This document shows positions 52,618 to 60,961 of a DNA stretch of 64,000 nucleotides, piece by piece. The notes beneath the pieces are model-generated. The model had not been told where the DNA came from and ran no database searches. It was given only the letters and a program-made list of their open reading frames with translations. How positions within the stretch are numbered: position 1 is the first letter of the stretch; each line of letters opens with the position of its first letter. The translations under genes and the position numbers were made by a program. The stretch comes from JAPWJZ01 sp966211335 (lineage in GTDB: Bacteria; Pseudomonadota; Alphaproteobacteria; Micavibrionales; UBA2020), in assembly GCA_966211335.1 (NCBI GenBank), contig CBIHNF010000001.1, forward strand, positions 2,046,001-2,110,000, read 5' to 3'.

Positions 52618-53814
52618 CTATTTTAACGCCGTAATAGCTTTTTCCGCAATAGCCCGGGCCGCGGCATCCACCCCGAAGATATCCTCAAGACTTGATATGG
52701 CCTTGATTTCTATAGATTGCAATACGCCCTCTGCGACATTTTCGATAGCGGAAAATTTGAGTTTACCGGTCAGGAACGCTTCGACAGCCACCTCATTTGC
52801 GGCATTTAGGGCGGTCGGCCACCCTGCCCCCTTGTCAAACGCCGCACGGGCAAGATTTATCGCGGTAAACCTATTTAAATCAATAGGTTCAAAGTTTAAA
52901 TTAATGTTATTTGCAAGATCAAGCCGCTGCCCCGTCGTTTCCATGCGATCCGGCCAGCCCAAAGTGTAGGCGATCGGCGTCCGCATGTCCGGCGCCCCCA
53001 TTTGAGATAGGACACTTCCGTCATTATATTCAACCATCGAGTGAACGATAGATTGCGGATGGATCAGCACATCTATCTGTTCATTTTTAAGGTTAAATAA
53101 ATAAGCCGCCTCTATGATTTCTAAAGACTTATTCATCATTGTTGCGCTATCGACGGATATTTTGGCGCCCATCGCCCAGGTCGGGTGCCGCACAGCTTCG
53201 GCGGGGGTGATATTTTCAAGTTCGGCGCGGCTGCGGCGCAGGAAAGGGCCACCGGAAGCGGTCAGGATAATGCGACGGATGCCGGCGCGCTGTTCGGGGT
53301 TAAAGACCTGATAGACCGCATTATGCTCACTATCGACAGGGAGCAACGTTGCGCCGGAGCTTTTCACCGCTTCCATCATGAAGTCGCCGGCGCAGACAAG
53401 AGACTCTTTATTGGCCAGCGCGACAATGCCACCCTGCTTTATCGCCTCGAAGGTTGAGCGGACGCCGGCAGCCCCAACAATGGCCGCCATCGTCCAGTCA
53501 GCGCCAGATCCCGCGGCGGCCGTCACAGCCGCCTGCCCCGCTGCCGCCTCGACGCCGGAACCGGAAAGCGCGTCCTTCAAATTCTGGTAAAGCGTTTCAT
53601 CGGCGATGACGGCTATTTCAGCCCGTAGCGCACGGGCCTGTTGCGCAAGTAGTTCGACATTGCGGTTTGCGGTCAGAGCCTTGACGGTGAACTTACCAGT
53701 ATGCCCCTGAATAAGGTCGACCGTGTTGCGCCCGACCGAGCCTGTTGAGCCCAGAATCGTCACACTGCGCTGTGCGCCGGCGGCGACCGGCTTTGTGTAA
53801 GCCGCGCCTTGCAT
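52618..53814 (-). CDS. dxr: 1-deoxy-D-xylulose 5-phosphate reductoisomerase
   Basis: The second enzyme of the MEP isoprenoid pathway, NADPH-dependent. The 398 residues hold the nucleotide-binding SVTILGSTGSVGRNTVDLI, the metal and substrate loop VDSEHNAVYQ, LTASGGPFL and HPTWAMGAKISVDSATMMNK. The ATG at 53814 is preferred; a TTG at 53829 would overlap the cdsA end by 11 bases. It feeds the undecaprenyl pathway of the neighbouring uppS. Confidence 0.96.
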   Translation of the reverse strand: MQGAAYTKPVAAGAQRSVTILGSTGSVGRNTVDLIQGHTGKFTVKALTANRNVELLAQQARALRAEIAVIADETLYQNLKDALSGSGVEAAAGQAAVTAAAGSGADWTMAAIVGAAGVRSTFEAIKQGGIVALANKESLVCAGDFMMEAVKSSGATLLPVDSEHNAVYQVFNPEQRAGIRRIILTASGGPFLRRSRAELENITPAEAVRHPTWAMGAKISVDSATMMNKSLEIIEAAYLFNLKNEQIDVLIHPQSIVHSMVEYNDGSVLSQMGAPDMRTPIAYTLGWPDRMETTGQRLDLANNINLNFEPIDLNRFTAINLARAAFDKGAGWPTALNAANEVAVEAFLTGKLKFSAIENVAEGVLQSIEIKAISSLEDIFGVDAAARAIAEKAITALK

Positions 53815-53818
53815 GGGA

Positions 53819-54667
53819 TTATCCGCCAAGAACGAGCGCGATCACGCCGAAGATAAGCGCGACCAGCAGCAGCGCGTCGATACGGTCAAGGATGCCGCCA
53901 TGACCGGGGATGAACGCGCCGGTATCTTTCAGCCCATAGCGGCGCTTGAAGATAGAAATAAACAGGTCGCCCGCCTGCCCGAACATGGCAAGCACAAAGC
54001 CCATGGCGAAATAGCCAAGCGCGTGCATATTGCCGAGCGTATGCAGCTCGTATTTTGCCAATAAGGACGGAGTTGCAAGACCAGCCGCGACCAGGCCAGC
54101 CCCGACGCTGGAGCCAATGAAACCGGCCCAGGTTTTCTTGGGGCTGATTTTGGGTGCGAGCTTGGGCCCGCCGATGGTTTTGCCGGTAAAATACGCCGCG
54201 ATATCGCTGGCCCAGACAATGAAGAGCAGAGTCAGCAGGTCATAAAGACCCTGCGCATTGGCGCCGCCGGTACGCAGCCAGACCATGATATTCATGGCGA
54301 AGCCGATGTAGACGATGCCGAACAGGAATTCCCGCATGTCCGGCCCTTTTTGCGAAAAGTTATACGCAAAAACAAGGAAGGCCAGCGCCAGCACAAACAC
54401 GAAGCCGAGAATGGGGTTGGAAGTCACCCAGGCACCCAGCACGCTGAGGCCCGTCAGGATGGAAGCGCCGTGAATAAGATAGCGCGGCGGATGCTTGCCT
54501 GTCATGACCATGCGCGTCCATTCCTTCGCCGCGATGAAGGCGGCGGCGGCCATCATCAACGTGAACGGGACGCCGCCGAGGACAAGGATGACGACGACGA
54601 GCGGGCCAAAAATAAGCGCTGATTTGGTACGGGTCTTGAGGGAGGAGTCAATTTTGACTTCGGTCAC
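53819..54667 (-). CDS. cdsA: Phosphatidate cytidylyltransferase CdsA
   Basis: It makes CDP-diacylglycerol for phospholipid synthesis. The 282 residues form about eight membrane helices and end with the family signature: KISPKKTWAGFIGSS and the final FGQAGDLFISIFKRRYGLKD, GHGGILDRIDALL. The start is GTG at 54667, overlapping the uppS stop by 4 bases (GTGA). The 47 residues of open frame upstream lie inside uppS and are not part of the protein. Confidence 0.95.
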   Translation of the reverse strand: MTEVKIDSSLKTRTKSALIFGPLVVVILVLGGVPFTLMMAAAAFIAAKEWTRMVMTGKHPPRYLIHGASILTGLSVLGAWVTSNPILGFVFVLALAFLVFAYNFSQKGPDMREFLFGIVYIGFAMNIMVWLRTGGANAQGLYDLLTLLFIVWASDIAAYFTGKTIGGPKLAPKISPKKTWAGFIGSSVGAGLVAAGLATPSLLAKYELHTLGNMHALGYFAMGFVLAMFGQAGDLFISIFKRRYGLKDTGAFIPGHGGILDRIDALLLVALIFGVIALVLGG

Positions 54668-55410
54668 GATATCGCCGCCTTGCGGGAAAGCCCGCCGTAC
54701 CGCCTGTCGCGGCCATTGAAGAAGCGCACGGCTTCTTGCATGTCCGCCATGCCGAAATCCGGCCAGAGCGTATTGGTGAAGAACAATTCGGAATAGGCCA
54801 TTTGCCACATTAGGAAGTTGCTGACGCGGTACTCGCCGCTGGTGCGGATCATAAGGTCTGGGTCCGGGATACCGCGCGTCATCAGCAGCGCGGAGAAAGC
54901 GTTTTCATCGATTTTATCGAGATCGATTTTGTCTGCTTTCGCAAGACGCGCCAGTTCACGCGCCGCGAAAAGAATGTCGTGACGCCCGCCGTAGCTGAGC
55001 GCGATGACGACCGTAATGCGCTTATTGTCCTTTGTCGTTTCTTCCGCGCTCTCGATAAGCCGGACAATGTCGGCAGGCAAACGCTGGCGGTCGCCGATGA
55101 CAAGAAGGCGGGCGCCGTTCTTGTGCATCTCGCTGGTTTCTTTTTTGAGGTAATACCTCAAAAGATTCATCAGGTCGTCGATTTCGCCGGCGGGCCTGTT
55201 CCAGTTTTCGGACGAAAAGCTGAATAGCGTGACATAGGGAATGCCAAGGTCGCGGGCGGATTCAACAGCCCGCTGCGCGGCTTCCGCCCCCTTGCGATGA
55301 CCTTCCGCCCGGCTCAAACCCCGCGCCTCCGCCCAGCGGCCGTTGCCATCCATGATGATGGCGACGTGCTGCGGCAGAACGGCAGGACTGTCAGCGGTTG
55401 TGGAAGTCAT
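54664..55410 (-). CDS. uppS: Undecaprenyl diphosphate synthase
   Basis: A cis-prenyltransferase that makes the C55 carrier lipid. The 248 residues show IIMDGNGRWAEARGLSRAEGH (with the catalytic Asp), YVTLFSFSSENWNRP, and the C-terminal DLMIRTSGEYRVSNFLMWQMAYSE. It sits between frr and cdsA in the conserved order. Confidence 0.97.
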   Translation of the reverse strand: MTSTTADSPAVLPQHVAIIMDGNGRWAEARGLSRAEGHRKGAEAAQRAVESARDLGIPYVTLFSFSSENWNRPAGEIDDLMNLLRYYLKKETSEMHKNGARLLVIGDRQRLPADIVRLIESAEETTKDNKRITVVIALSYGGRHDILFAARELARLAKADKIDLDKIDENAFSALLMTRGIPDPDLMIRTSGEYRVSNFLMWQMAYSELFFTNTLWPDFGMADMQEAVRFFNGRDRRYGGLSRKAAIS

Positions 55411-55418
55411 GGAAAGGC

Positions 55419-55976
55419 TTAGACCTGTTTGATTTCCGATTCTTTATGCGCGAGGCTGTCGTCGACCTTCTTGATCCAGCTGTCGGTCATTTTCTGGATT
55501 TTGTCTTCGCTCTTCTTCTGCTCGTCTTCTGACATCTTGCCGTCTTTTTGCGTTTTCTTCGCAAGGTCCATGCCTTCGCGGCGGATGTTGCGGATGGCAA
55601 CGCGGGCGGCTTCGGCGTATTTGGCGGCAACTTTAATCAGCTCCATGCGGCGCTCTTCCGTCAGGCCCGGGATCGGCACCCGGATAAGGCTGCCTGCCGG
55701 CTGCGGGTTGAGGCCAAGGCCGGAGGAGCCAATGGCTTTCTCGACGGCTTTGGTATTGTTCGCATCCCAGACCTGCACGTTGAGCAGGCGCGCTTCCGGC
55801 GCGGAGACCGTCGCGACCTGGCTGATAGGGAGTTTCGAGCCGTAAACTTCAACCTGCACATTTTCGAGCAGGCTGGGCGACGCGCGGCCGGTGCGAAGGC
55901 CGACAAGCTCCTTCGAGAAGTTTTCGTGGGTCGCCTGCATTTTACGTTCGTAATCTGCGGTATTGATCTCAGCCAT
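55419..55976 (-). CDS. frr: Ribosome recycling factor
   Basis: RRF splits the post-termination ribosome together with EF-G. The 185 residues start with the KMQATHENFSKELVGLRTGRASPSLL helix and contain AIGSSGLGLNPQPAGSLIRVPIPGLTEERR and the C-terminal helix. The ATG overlaps the pyrH stop by one base (TAATG). An extra Lys/Glu-rich stretch is visible near residue 150 but is normal for the long helix. Confidence 0.97.
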   Translation of the reverse strand: MAEINTADYERKMQATHENFSKELVGLRTGRASPSLLENVQVEVYGSKLPISQVATVSAPEARLLNVQVWDANNTKAVEKAIGSSGLGLNPQPAGSLIRVPIPGLTEERRMELIKVAAKYAEAARVAIRNIRREGMDLAKKTQKDGKMSEDEQKKSEDKIQKMTDSWIKKVDDSLAHKESEIKQV

Positions 55977-56710
55977 TATATTGCCTCTTTTTCCATGACG
56001 ATTGTATAGTCGCCGCGGCCCTGCATCAGTTCGGCAAAGGCGCCCGGCTTTTTGATAGAGAAGACGATGACGGGAATTTTGTTTTCGCGCGCGAGAGAAA
56101 TCGCGGAGGCGTCCATGACGCCGAGGTCATTGGCGAGGACGTCGAGATAAGTCAGGCGGTCGAATTTCTTGGCGGTCGTCGGGTTCTTGATGGGGTCGGA
56201 CGAATAAACGCCGTCGACCTTCGTGCCCTTCAACAACGCATCGCAGCCCATTTCGGAGGCGCGGAGGGCGGCCGCGGTATCGGTCGTGAAGAACGGGTTG
56301 CCGGTGCCGGCCGCAAAAATAACCACCCTGCCTTTTTCCATGTGGCGCAGCGCCTTGCGGCGGATATAGGCTTCGCAGACGGAAGCCATGGGAATGGCGG
56401 ATTGTACGCGCGTATCGATGCCGATTTTTTCAAGGGCGTTCTGCATGCCGATGGAGTTCATGACAGTGGCAAGCATGCCCATATAGTCGGCGGAGGCACG
56501 GTCCATGCCGGCTGCCGCGCCGGAGATGCCGCGGAAAATGTTGCCGCCGCCGATGACAAGGCAGACCTCGACGCCGAGGTCGATGACTTCCTTTATATCC
56601 CTTGCGATGCGGGCGCAGGTTTCGGTATTAATGCCGTATTCGCTGTCGCCCATCAGCGCCTCGCCCGAAATCTTGAGCAGCACGCGCTTGAACTTCACCG
56701 GCTTTGACAT
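55976..56710 (-). CDS. pyrH: UMP kinase PyrH
   Basis: The 244 residues start with FKRVLLKISGEALMG and carry VCLVIGGGNIFRG, ADYMGMLATVMN and IFAAGTGNPFFTTDTAAALRASEMG, the UMP kinase pattern of the amino-acid-kinase fold. The ATG at 56710 has AGGGG eight bases before it, so the upstream 16 residues are left out. It lies behind a terminator that follows tsf and so may depend on readthrough or its own promoter. Confidence 0.97.
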   Translation of the reverse strand: MSKPVKFKRVLLKISGEALMGDSEYGINTETCARIARDIKEVIDLGVEVCLVIGGGNIFRGISGAAAGMDRASADYMGMLATVMNSIGMQNALEKIGIDTRVQSAIPMASVCEAYIRRKALRHMEKGRVVIFAAGTGNPFFTTDTAAALRASEMGCDALLKGTKVDGVYSSDPIKNPTTAKKFDRLTYLDVLANDLGVMDASAISLARENKIPVIVFSIKKPGAFAELMQGRGDYTIVMEKEAI

Positions 56711-56764
56711 GTAAACAACCCCTGTAGACCCCATGAGAACCTTCATCGAACGATGCAAGGAAAG

Positions 56765-56793
56765 AAAAGGCCCCCGCTTTGACGGCGGGGGCC
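56765..56793 (-). terminator. Terminator between tsf and pyrH
   Basis: GGCCCCCGC and GCGGGGGCC form a 9-bp stem with a 7-base loop, followed on the minus strand by TTTT. It would end most rpsB-tsf transcripts. Confidence 0.85.
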
Positions 56794-56800
56794 CGTATTA

Positions 56801-57727
56801 CTAGCCGGCCGCCATTTTGGCGACTTCGGATGCAAAGTCATCTGCCTTCTTCTCGACGCCTTCGCCGAGTTCGAAGCGGACGTAACCTGCGAGGGTTACG
56901 GGCGCGCCGATGTCCTTGGCAGCGTTCTGCAGAACGACTGAGATTTTGTTCGCATCGTCATGGATGAATTTCTGCTCCAGCAGAACGACGGCTTCGTAGA
57001 ATTTGCGCATCGAGCCTTCGACCATCTTTTCGATGATCTCGGCAGGCTTGCCGCTTTTCGACGCCTTGTCGGCGTGGACAGCGCGCTCGCGCGAGACGAG
57101 CTCGGCATCGAGGCCTTCAACGTTGAGGGCTTCCGGGCGGGTCGCTGCGATGTGCATCGCAATCTGACGGCCGAGGGTTGCGAGTTTCGTCGCATCGCCT
57201 GCCGATTCAAGCGCGACGAGAACGCCGATCTTGCCACAGCCGGGGATGAGCTGGTTGTGGACATAGCTGGCGACGACGCCCTGCTTCACGGACAGTGCCT
57301 GCATACGGCGCAGGTTCATGTTCTCGCCGATGTTGGCGATGAGTTCGGTCAGCTGTTCTTCAACCGTCTTGCCGTTCGCGAGTTTCGCGGCTTTCAGCTT
57401 GTCGACGTTGTCGATCTTGTTGCTGACGGCGATCTGGGTCGCTTCGTTCAGCAGCTTCTGGAAGTGTTCGTTGCGGCCGACGAAGTCGGTTTCGGCGTTC
57501 AGCTCGATCGCGACGCCAAAGGTGCCGGTTGCGGCAACGGAAACGAGGCCTTCAGATGCCGCGCGGCTCGATTTTTTCGCAGCCGAGGCGAGGCCTTTCT
57601 TGCGCAGCCAGTCCATGGCGGCGTCAACATTGCCGCCGTTTTCGGTCAGCGCTTTTTTGCAGTCCATCATGCCCGCGCCGCTTTTTTCGCGGAGTTCTTT
57701 TACGAGAGCTGCGGTAATTTCCGTCAT
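56801..57727 (-). CDS. tsf: Elongation factor Ts
   Basis: The nucleotide-exchange factor of EF-Tu. The 308 residues begin with ITAALVKELREKSGAGMMDC and show KKALTENGGNVDAAMDWLRKKG and the EFDRE-type core pattern (VAIELNAETDFVGRNEHF). The C-terminal part is normal. It follows rpsB after a 135-base spacer with a large hairpin and is followed by a terminator. Confidence 0.98.
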   Translation of the reverse strand: MTEITAALVKELREKSGAGMMDCKKALTENGGNVDAAMDWLRKKGLASAAKKSSRAASEGLVSVAATGTFGVAIELNAETDFVGRNEHFQKLLNEATQIAVSNKIDNVDKLKAAKLANGKTVEEQLTELIANIGENMNLRRMQALSVKQGVVASYVHNQLIPGCGKIGVLVALESAGDATKLATLGRQIAMHIAATRPEALNVEGLDAELVSRERAVHADKASKSGKPAEIIEKMVEGSMRKFYEAVVLLEQKFIHDDANKISVVLQNAAKDIGAPVTLAGYVRFELGEGVEKKADDFASEVAKMAAG

Positions 57728-57771
57728 GAGATTTATCCCTTTGAGATGTTTAGTTATGAGCCCTATCCCGT

Positions 57772-57847
57772 CAAAAGCCGGGGTCCTTTTTGTGACGGGC
57801 CTTCAGGGTTTCTGAAGGATGCGGCACGCAAAAGACCCCGGCTTTTG
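57772..57847 (-). promoter_or_regulatory. Large nested hairpin between rpsB and tsf
   Basis: A perfect 14-bp inverted repeat, CAAAAGCCGGGGTC with GACCCCGGCTTTTG (57772-57785 and 57834-57847), encloses a second perfect 7-bp hairpin CCTTCAG/CTGAAGG (57800-57806 and 57812-57818). Only four T residues follow on the minus strand, so it may act as a partial terminator, an RNA-processing site or a stabilising element between the two genes. Confidence 0.7.
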
Positions 57848-57862
57848 GGGATAGTAAATAGA

Positions 57863-58648
57863 TTAGCCGGCTGCTGCCGCTTTGACTTCGGAAGCGCCGA
57901 GGTCTTCAGCCGCAGGGTTGGCAGATGCGCCTGCATCTGCGCCGGATTTCGTGACTTCCGCCTGCAGGCCGTCAAGGACAGCTTCGGCGAAGAGGTCGCA
58001 ATACAGGTTGATGGCGCGGGTTGCGTCATCGTTGCCCGGGATCAGGAAGTCGATGCCATCGGGATCGCAGTTGGTATCGACCACGCCGAAGACGGGAATG
58101 CCAAGGCGGCGCGCTTCGAGGATCGCGTTCGCTTCTTTCATCACGTCGATGACGACGATGGCATCGGGCAGGCCGCCCATGTCTTTGATGCCGCCGAGGG
58201 CTTTTTCAAGCTTCTCTTTTTCGCGGGCGAGGTTGAGTTGTTCTTTTTTGGTCAGGCCGTGTTTCGCTTCCGGGTTGTTCAGCGTCTCGTCAACGGTGCG
58301 CAGGCGCTTGATGGAGGCGGAAATGGTGTTCCAGTTGGTGAGCATGCCGCCGAGCCAGCGGTAGTTCACGTAGTACTGGCCGCAGCGTTTTGCGGTCTCG
58401 GCGACTTTCTCGGACGCCTGGCGCTTCGTGCCGACGAAGAGGACGCGGCCGCGGTTGGAAACGATATCGCGCACGTTCTTCAGCGCGTTGTGCAGCATCG
58501 GCACCGTCAACTCGAGGTTGATGATGTGGACGTTGTTGCGGTCGCCGTAGATGTACGGCTTCATTTTGGGGTTCCAGCGGCGGGTGTGGTGGCCGAAGTG
58601 GACGCCTGCTTCGAGCAGCTGGCGCATGGTGAAAGTGGGCATCGTCAT
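57863..58648 (-). CDS. rpsB: 30S ribosomal protein S2
   Basis: The 261 residues start with FTMRQLLEAGVHFGHHTRRWNPKM and show YIYGDRNNVHIINLE, the family core FVGTKRQASEKVAETAKRCG and PDAIVVIDVMKEANAILEARRLGIPVFGVVDTNCDPD. An AAGGA lies 10 bases before the ATG, after a structured leader of about 150 bases. It is the first gene of the translation and envelope block. Confidence 0.98.
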   Translation of the reverse strand: MTMPTFTMRQLLEAGVHFGHHTRRWNPKMKPYIYGDRNNVHIINLELTVPMLHNALKNVRDIVSNRGRVLFVGTKRQASEKVAETAKRCGQYYVNYRWLGGMLTNWNTISASIKRLRTVDETLNNPEAKHGLTKKEQLNLAREKEKLEKALGGIKDMGGLPDAIVVIDVMKEANAILEARRLGIPVFGVVDTNCDPDGIDFLIPGNDDATRAINLYCDLFAEAVLDGLQAEVTKSGADAGASANPAAEDLGASEVKAAAAG

Positions 58649-58795
58649 TTTGGAATAGTCCTTTTCCGGTTATACCTCTGCGGATCACCGCCCGTTTGAC
58701 CGGGCACCGAAGGGGCTGCTTGTCGCAGCCTCTAAAATCCGCATGTGATTTTAGATTAAAAGCCGACCCGAACCATTCGGGGCTGCCTTGTCGTG
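58649..58795 (-). promoter_or_regulatory. Structured rpsB leader
   Basis: The leader contains four hairpins in a row: CCCGAA/TTCGGG (58767-58772 with 58776-58781), CTAAAATC/GATTTTAG (58732-58739 with 58747-58754), GGCTGC/GCAGCC (58714-58719 with 58725-58730) and GCCCG/CGGGC (58690-58694 with 58701-58705). S2 represses its own operon through leader RNA in E. coli, and a similar role is inferred. This is part of a gene-free stretch, 58649-59007, that also holds the two divergent promoters. Confidence 0.5.
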
Positions 58796-58801
58796 GAGCT
58801 T

Positions 58802-58830
58802 TTTTTACATTTACCAGCCCTGATATGCAA
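58802..58830 (-). promoter_or_regulatory. rpsB promoter
   Basis: On the minus strand TTGCAT and TAAAAA are separated by 17 bases. The start would be near 58795, giving the structured leader. Confidence 0.5.
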
Positions 58831-58924
58831 GGGAAATAAGGCAAAAACGCCGCGTTTTCGTGGCCTAATTAAGCTAGCCCGGTGCCGCGGAATTTCAAAA
58901 AGACAGGAAATTAAAGCTAATCCC

Positions 58925-58952
58925 TTGGCGGTATTGAATATTTTCATATAAT
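58925..58952 (+). promoter_or_regulatory. gshA promoter
   Basis: TTGGCG and a perfect TATAAT are separated by 16 bases. Transcription from about 58959 leaves a leader of about 50 bases before the ATG at 59008. Confidence 0.6.
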
Positions 58953-59007
58953 TTGACCCATGCTATTCATATATGGTAAAAATACCCTCCCCTTTTGGAG
59001 ATGTAAT

Positions 59008-60465
59008 ATGTCCGGCCCGAGTAAAGAAATCAGCCCCGTTATTGAGAATAAGTCGCAGCTGGTCGAGTGGTTTATGAAAGGCGCAACCTCGAAGGCAGAC
59101 CTGCGCATCGGCATGGAGCATGAAAAGCCGCCTTTCTATCTGGCAGATAACGCCCCCGTGCCCTTCATCGGCAAAGACGGCCGCGCCGGAATCCGCGATT
59201 TCATGACGGACCTTGTGAACCGTGGCTGGCAGCCCGGCAGCCTTGAGGCCGGCAACCTCATCGACGTTTCCAAAGGCAAAGCCGCCTGGACGCTGGAGCC
59301 TGCCCTGCAGCTTGAAACGGGTGGCGCTCCGCATAAGAACATTCACGAGATCGCAGCAGAAACCAAAATCGTCATCAGCGAAGCGGCAGTCGCCGCCGAC
59401 AACCTCGGCTTTCGCATGGTCGCGACGGGCTTTCACCCGACACACCGCGCCGACACGCTGGAGCTGATGGAAAAGTCGCGTTATGCGGTGTACCGCGACT
59501 ACACGGCGCAGCACAAAATTCCGAACGGTCTTGATATTATCGCCTGCACTTCGACGGTGCAGGCCAACCTCGGCTTTACATCGGAAAAGGATGCGGTGGA
59601 TAAGATCCGCGCGAGCATCAACGCCGCGCCCGCCGTCATCGCCATGTTCGCAACCTCCCCCTTCGCGGATGGCAAAGATACTGGCTTTGACAGTTACCGC
59701 AGCCACATCCTCGAACAAGGCTGGAATGGCCGTTATGGGTTTATGCTGCCGGTCGCTTTTGAAGACGGTTTCGGGTTTGAGCGCTATACCGATTTCGTCC
59801 TTGAAAAAATGCCGATGATCGGCTTCTACGAAGGTAATATTTTCAAGCCTGCGCATCTTTCCAAGTTCGCCGACTTCATGGAAGCGAAACTGGAAATTAC
59901 GCAGAACCGTCAGGCAACTTTGTCCGACTGGTCTGACCTGCTAAACACCGTCTGGCCCGATACGCGGCCGCGCAAATTCCTGGAAATGCGCAGCGCCGAT
60001 GTCGGCCCGCCCGAAATGGTGCCTGCCCTCGCCGCTTTCTGGAAGGGCTTGCTGTATGACGAAACCGCCCTGTCCGACACGCTGGCGCTGACCAAAGACT
60101 GGACGAATGCCGAGCGGTATTACCTCCGCGCGGCCGCCCCGAAAACCGGACTGCAAACCCCCTTCCGCCACGGCACGCTGCAGGATGTCTGCACGGCGTT
60201 GCTGGATATTTCCGAAGCCGGCCTCAAGCGCCAGAATGTGCTGAACGCGGCAGGGCAGGATGAAGCAATTTATCTGGAGCCCTTGAAGGAAATTGTCACG
60301 AGCGGCCTGAACTGGTCGAAACGTCTCGTGCAGCAGTTCAACGGGCCCTGGCAGGGCAACATCTCGCATCTTTTCAACGAGATGGATTATGCAAGGTCGC
60401 CCTCCGTCCTGACGGCAGCACCAGCCCCAATGAAAACCAAGGTTTTTCTGCCTAAGTTGCCATGA
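59008..60465 (+). CDS. gshA: Glutamate-cysteine ligase (plant/alphaproteobacterial type)
   Basis: The first enzyme of glutathione synthesis, ATP-dependent. The 485 residues carry LRIGMEHEKPPFYL near the N-terminus (family IGxExE-type motif), LETGGAPHKNIHEIAAE, PTHRADTLELMEKSRYAVYRD-like core and FLEMRSADVGPPEM, all of which match the GCS2-related ligases of alphaproteobacteria and plants. GGAG lies seven bases before the ATG at 59008; an ATG at 58960 coincides with the expected transcription start and is rejected. gshB is not in the window. Confidence 0.95.
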   Translation: MSGPSKEISPVIENKSQLVEWFMKGATSKADLRIGMEHEKPPFYLADNAPVPFIGKDGRAGIRDFMTDLVNRGWQPGSLEAGNLIDVSKGKAAWTLEPALQLETGGAPHKNIHEIAAETKIVISEAAVAADNLGFRMVATGFHPTHRADTLELMEKSRYAVYRDYTAQHKIPNGLDIIACTSTVQANLGFTSEKDAVDKIRASINAAPAVIAMFATSPFADGKDTGFDSYRSHILEQGWNGRYGFMLPVAFEDGFGFERYTDFVLEKMPMIGFYEGNIFKPAHLSKFADFMEAKLEITQNRQATLSDWSDLLNTVWPDTRPRKFLEMRSADVGPPEMVPALAAFWKGLLYDETALSDTLALTKDWTNAERYYLRAAAPKTGLQTPFRHGTLQDVCTALLDISEAGLKRQNVLNAAGQDEAIYLEPLKEIVTSGLNWSKRLVQQFNGPWQGNISHLFNEMDYARSPSVLTAAPAPMKTKVFLPKLP

Positions 60466-60484
60466 GCCCCAAAAAGGCTATAAT
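60457..60484 (+). promoter_or_regulatory. Promoter with predicted leaderless start
   Basis: TTGCCA and a perfect TATAAT are spaced by 16 bases, the first overlapping the last codons of gshA. The usual start, seven bases past the -10, falls exactly on the A of the ATG at 60491. Confidence 0.55.
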
Positions 60485-60490
60485 GGTTAT

Positions 60491-60961
60491 ATGCTGAAAA
60501 AACTGTCCGACAGGTTTAATACCTTCGCCAAATCCGACAAGCTCTTGAACTTCGGTATCAAGACGTCGAAAGGCATAGCCTTGCTCTGCGCAGGCGGCGT
60601 TGGCCTTTGGGGCGGGCTTACCGCTGTCGGCCTCGCCTGCTTCGCGTTGAAGGGCGTCGGCGTCGCTATTCCCGCCATCATCGGCTATTCGACGCTCGCG
60701 ACCGGCGTATTGATGTGCGCGAAATCGCTGGTCTTCAACCGCGTCTTTAGCTTCACGCATCGGCACCTTGAAAAAGTAAAACTGCGCCGCGATACGGCGA
60801 ATGGCATTGTTCATACACCAGCCCCCGCAGCCGCGCCCTCTGCTATGGCGAAAATGAAAGCGGCGAAGAACGGCTTCAACAAAACAGCCATGAACGCGCC
60901 GAAGGCAGTTGGCGATTTCCTGCGGAAATTGAAACCCGCCGACAAAAAGCCTGCGGTTTAA
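60491..60961 (+). CDS. Small membrane protein of unknown function
   Basis: The 156 residues have no family I recognise. Two hydrophobic helices are visible (about 28-50, GIALLCAGGVGLWGGLTAVGLACFA-like, and 55-75, VGVAIPAIIGYSTLATGVLM). They are followed by a basic, alanine- and lysine-rich tail (AKMKAAKNGFNKTAMNAPK) that would lie in the cytoplasm. No Shine-Dalgarno precedes the ATG, and the promoter position predicts a leaderless message. Its TAA overlaps the TAA of the convergent permease in a TTTAAA palindrome. Confidence 0.68.
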   Translation: MLKKLSDRFNTFAKSDKLLNFGIKTSKGIALLCAGGVGLWGGLTAVGLACFALKGVGVAIPAIIGYSTLATGVLMCAKSLVFNRVFSFTHRHLEKVKLRRDTANGIVHTPAPAAAPSAMAKMKAAKNGFNKTAMNAPKAVGDFLRKLKPADKKPAV

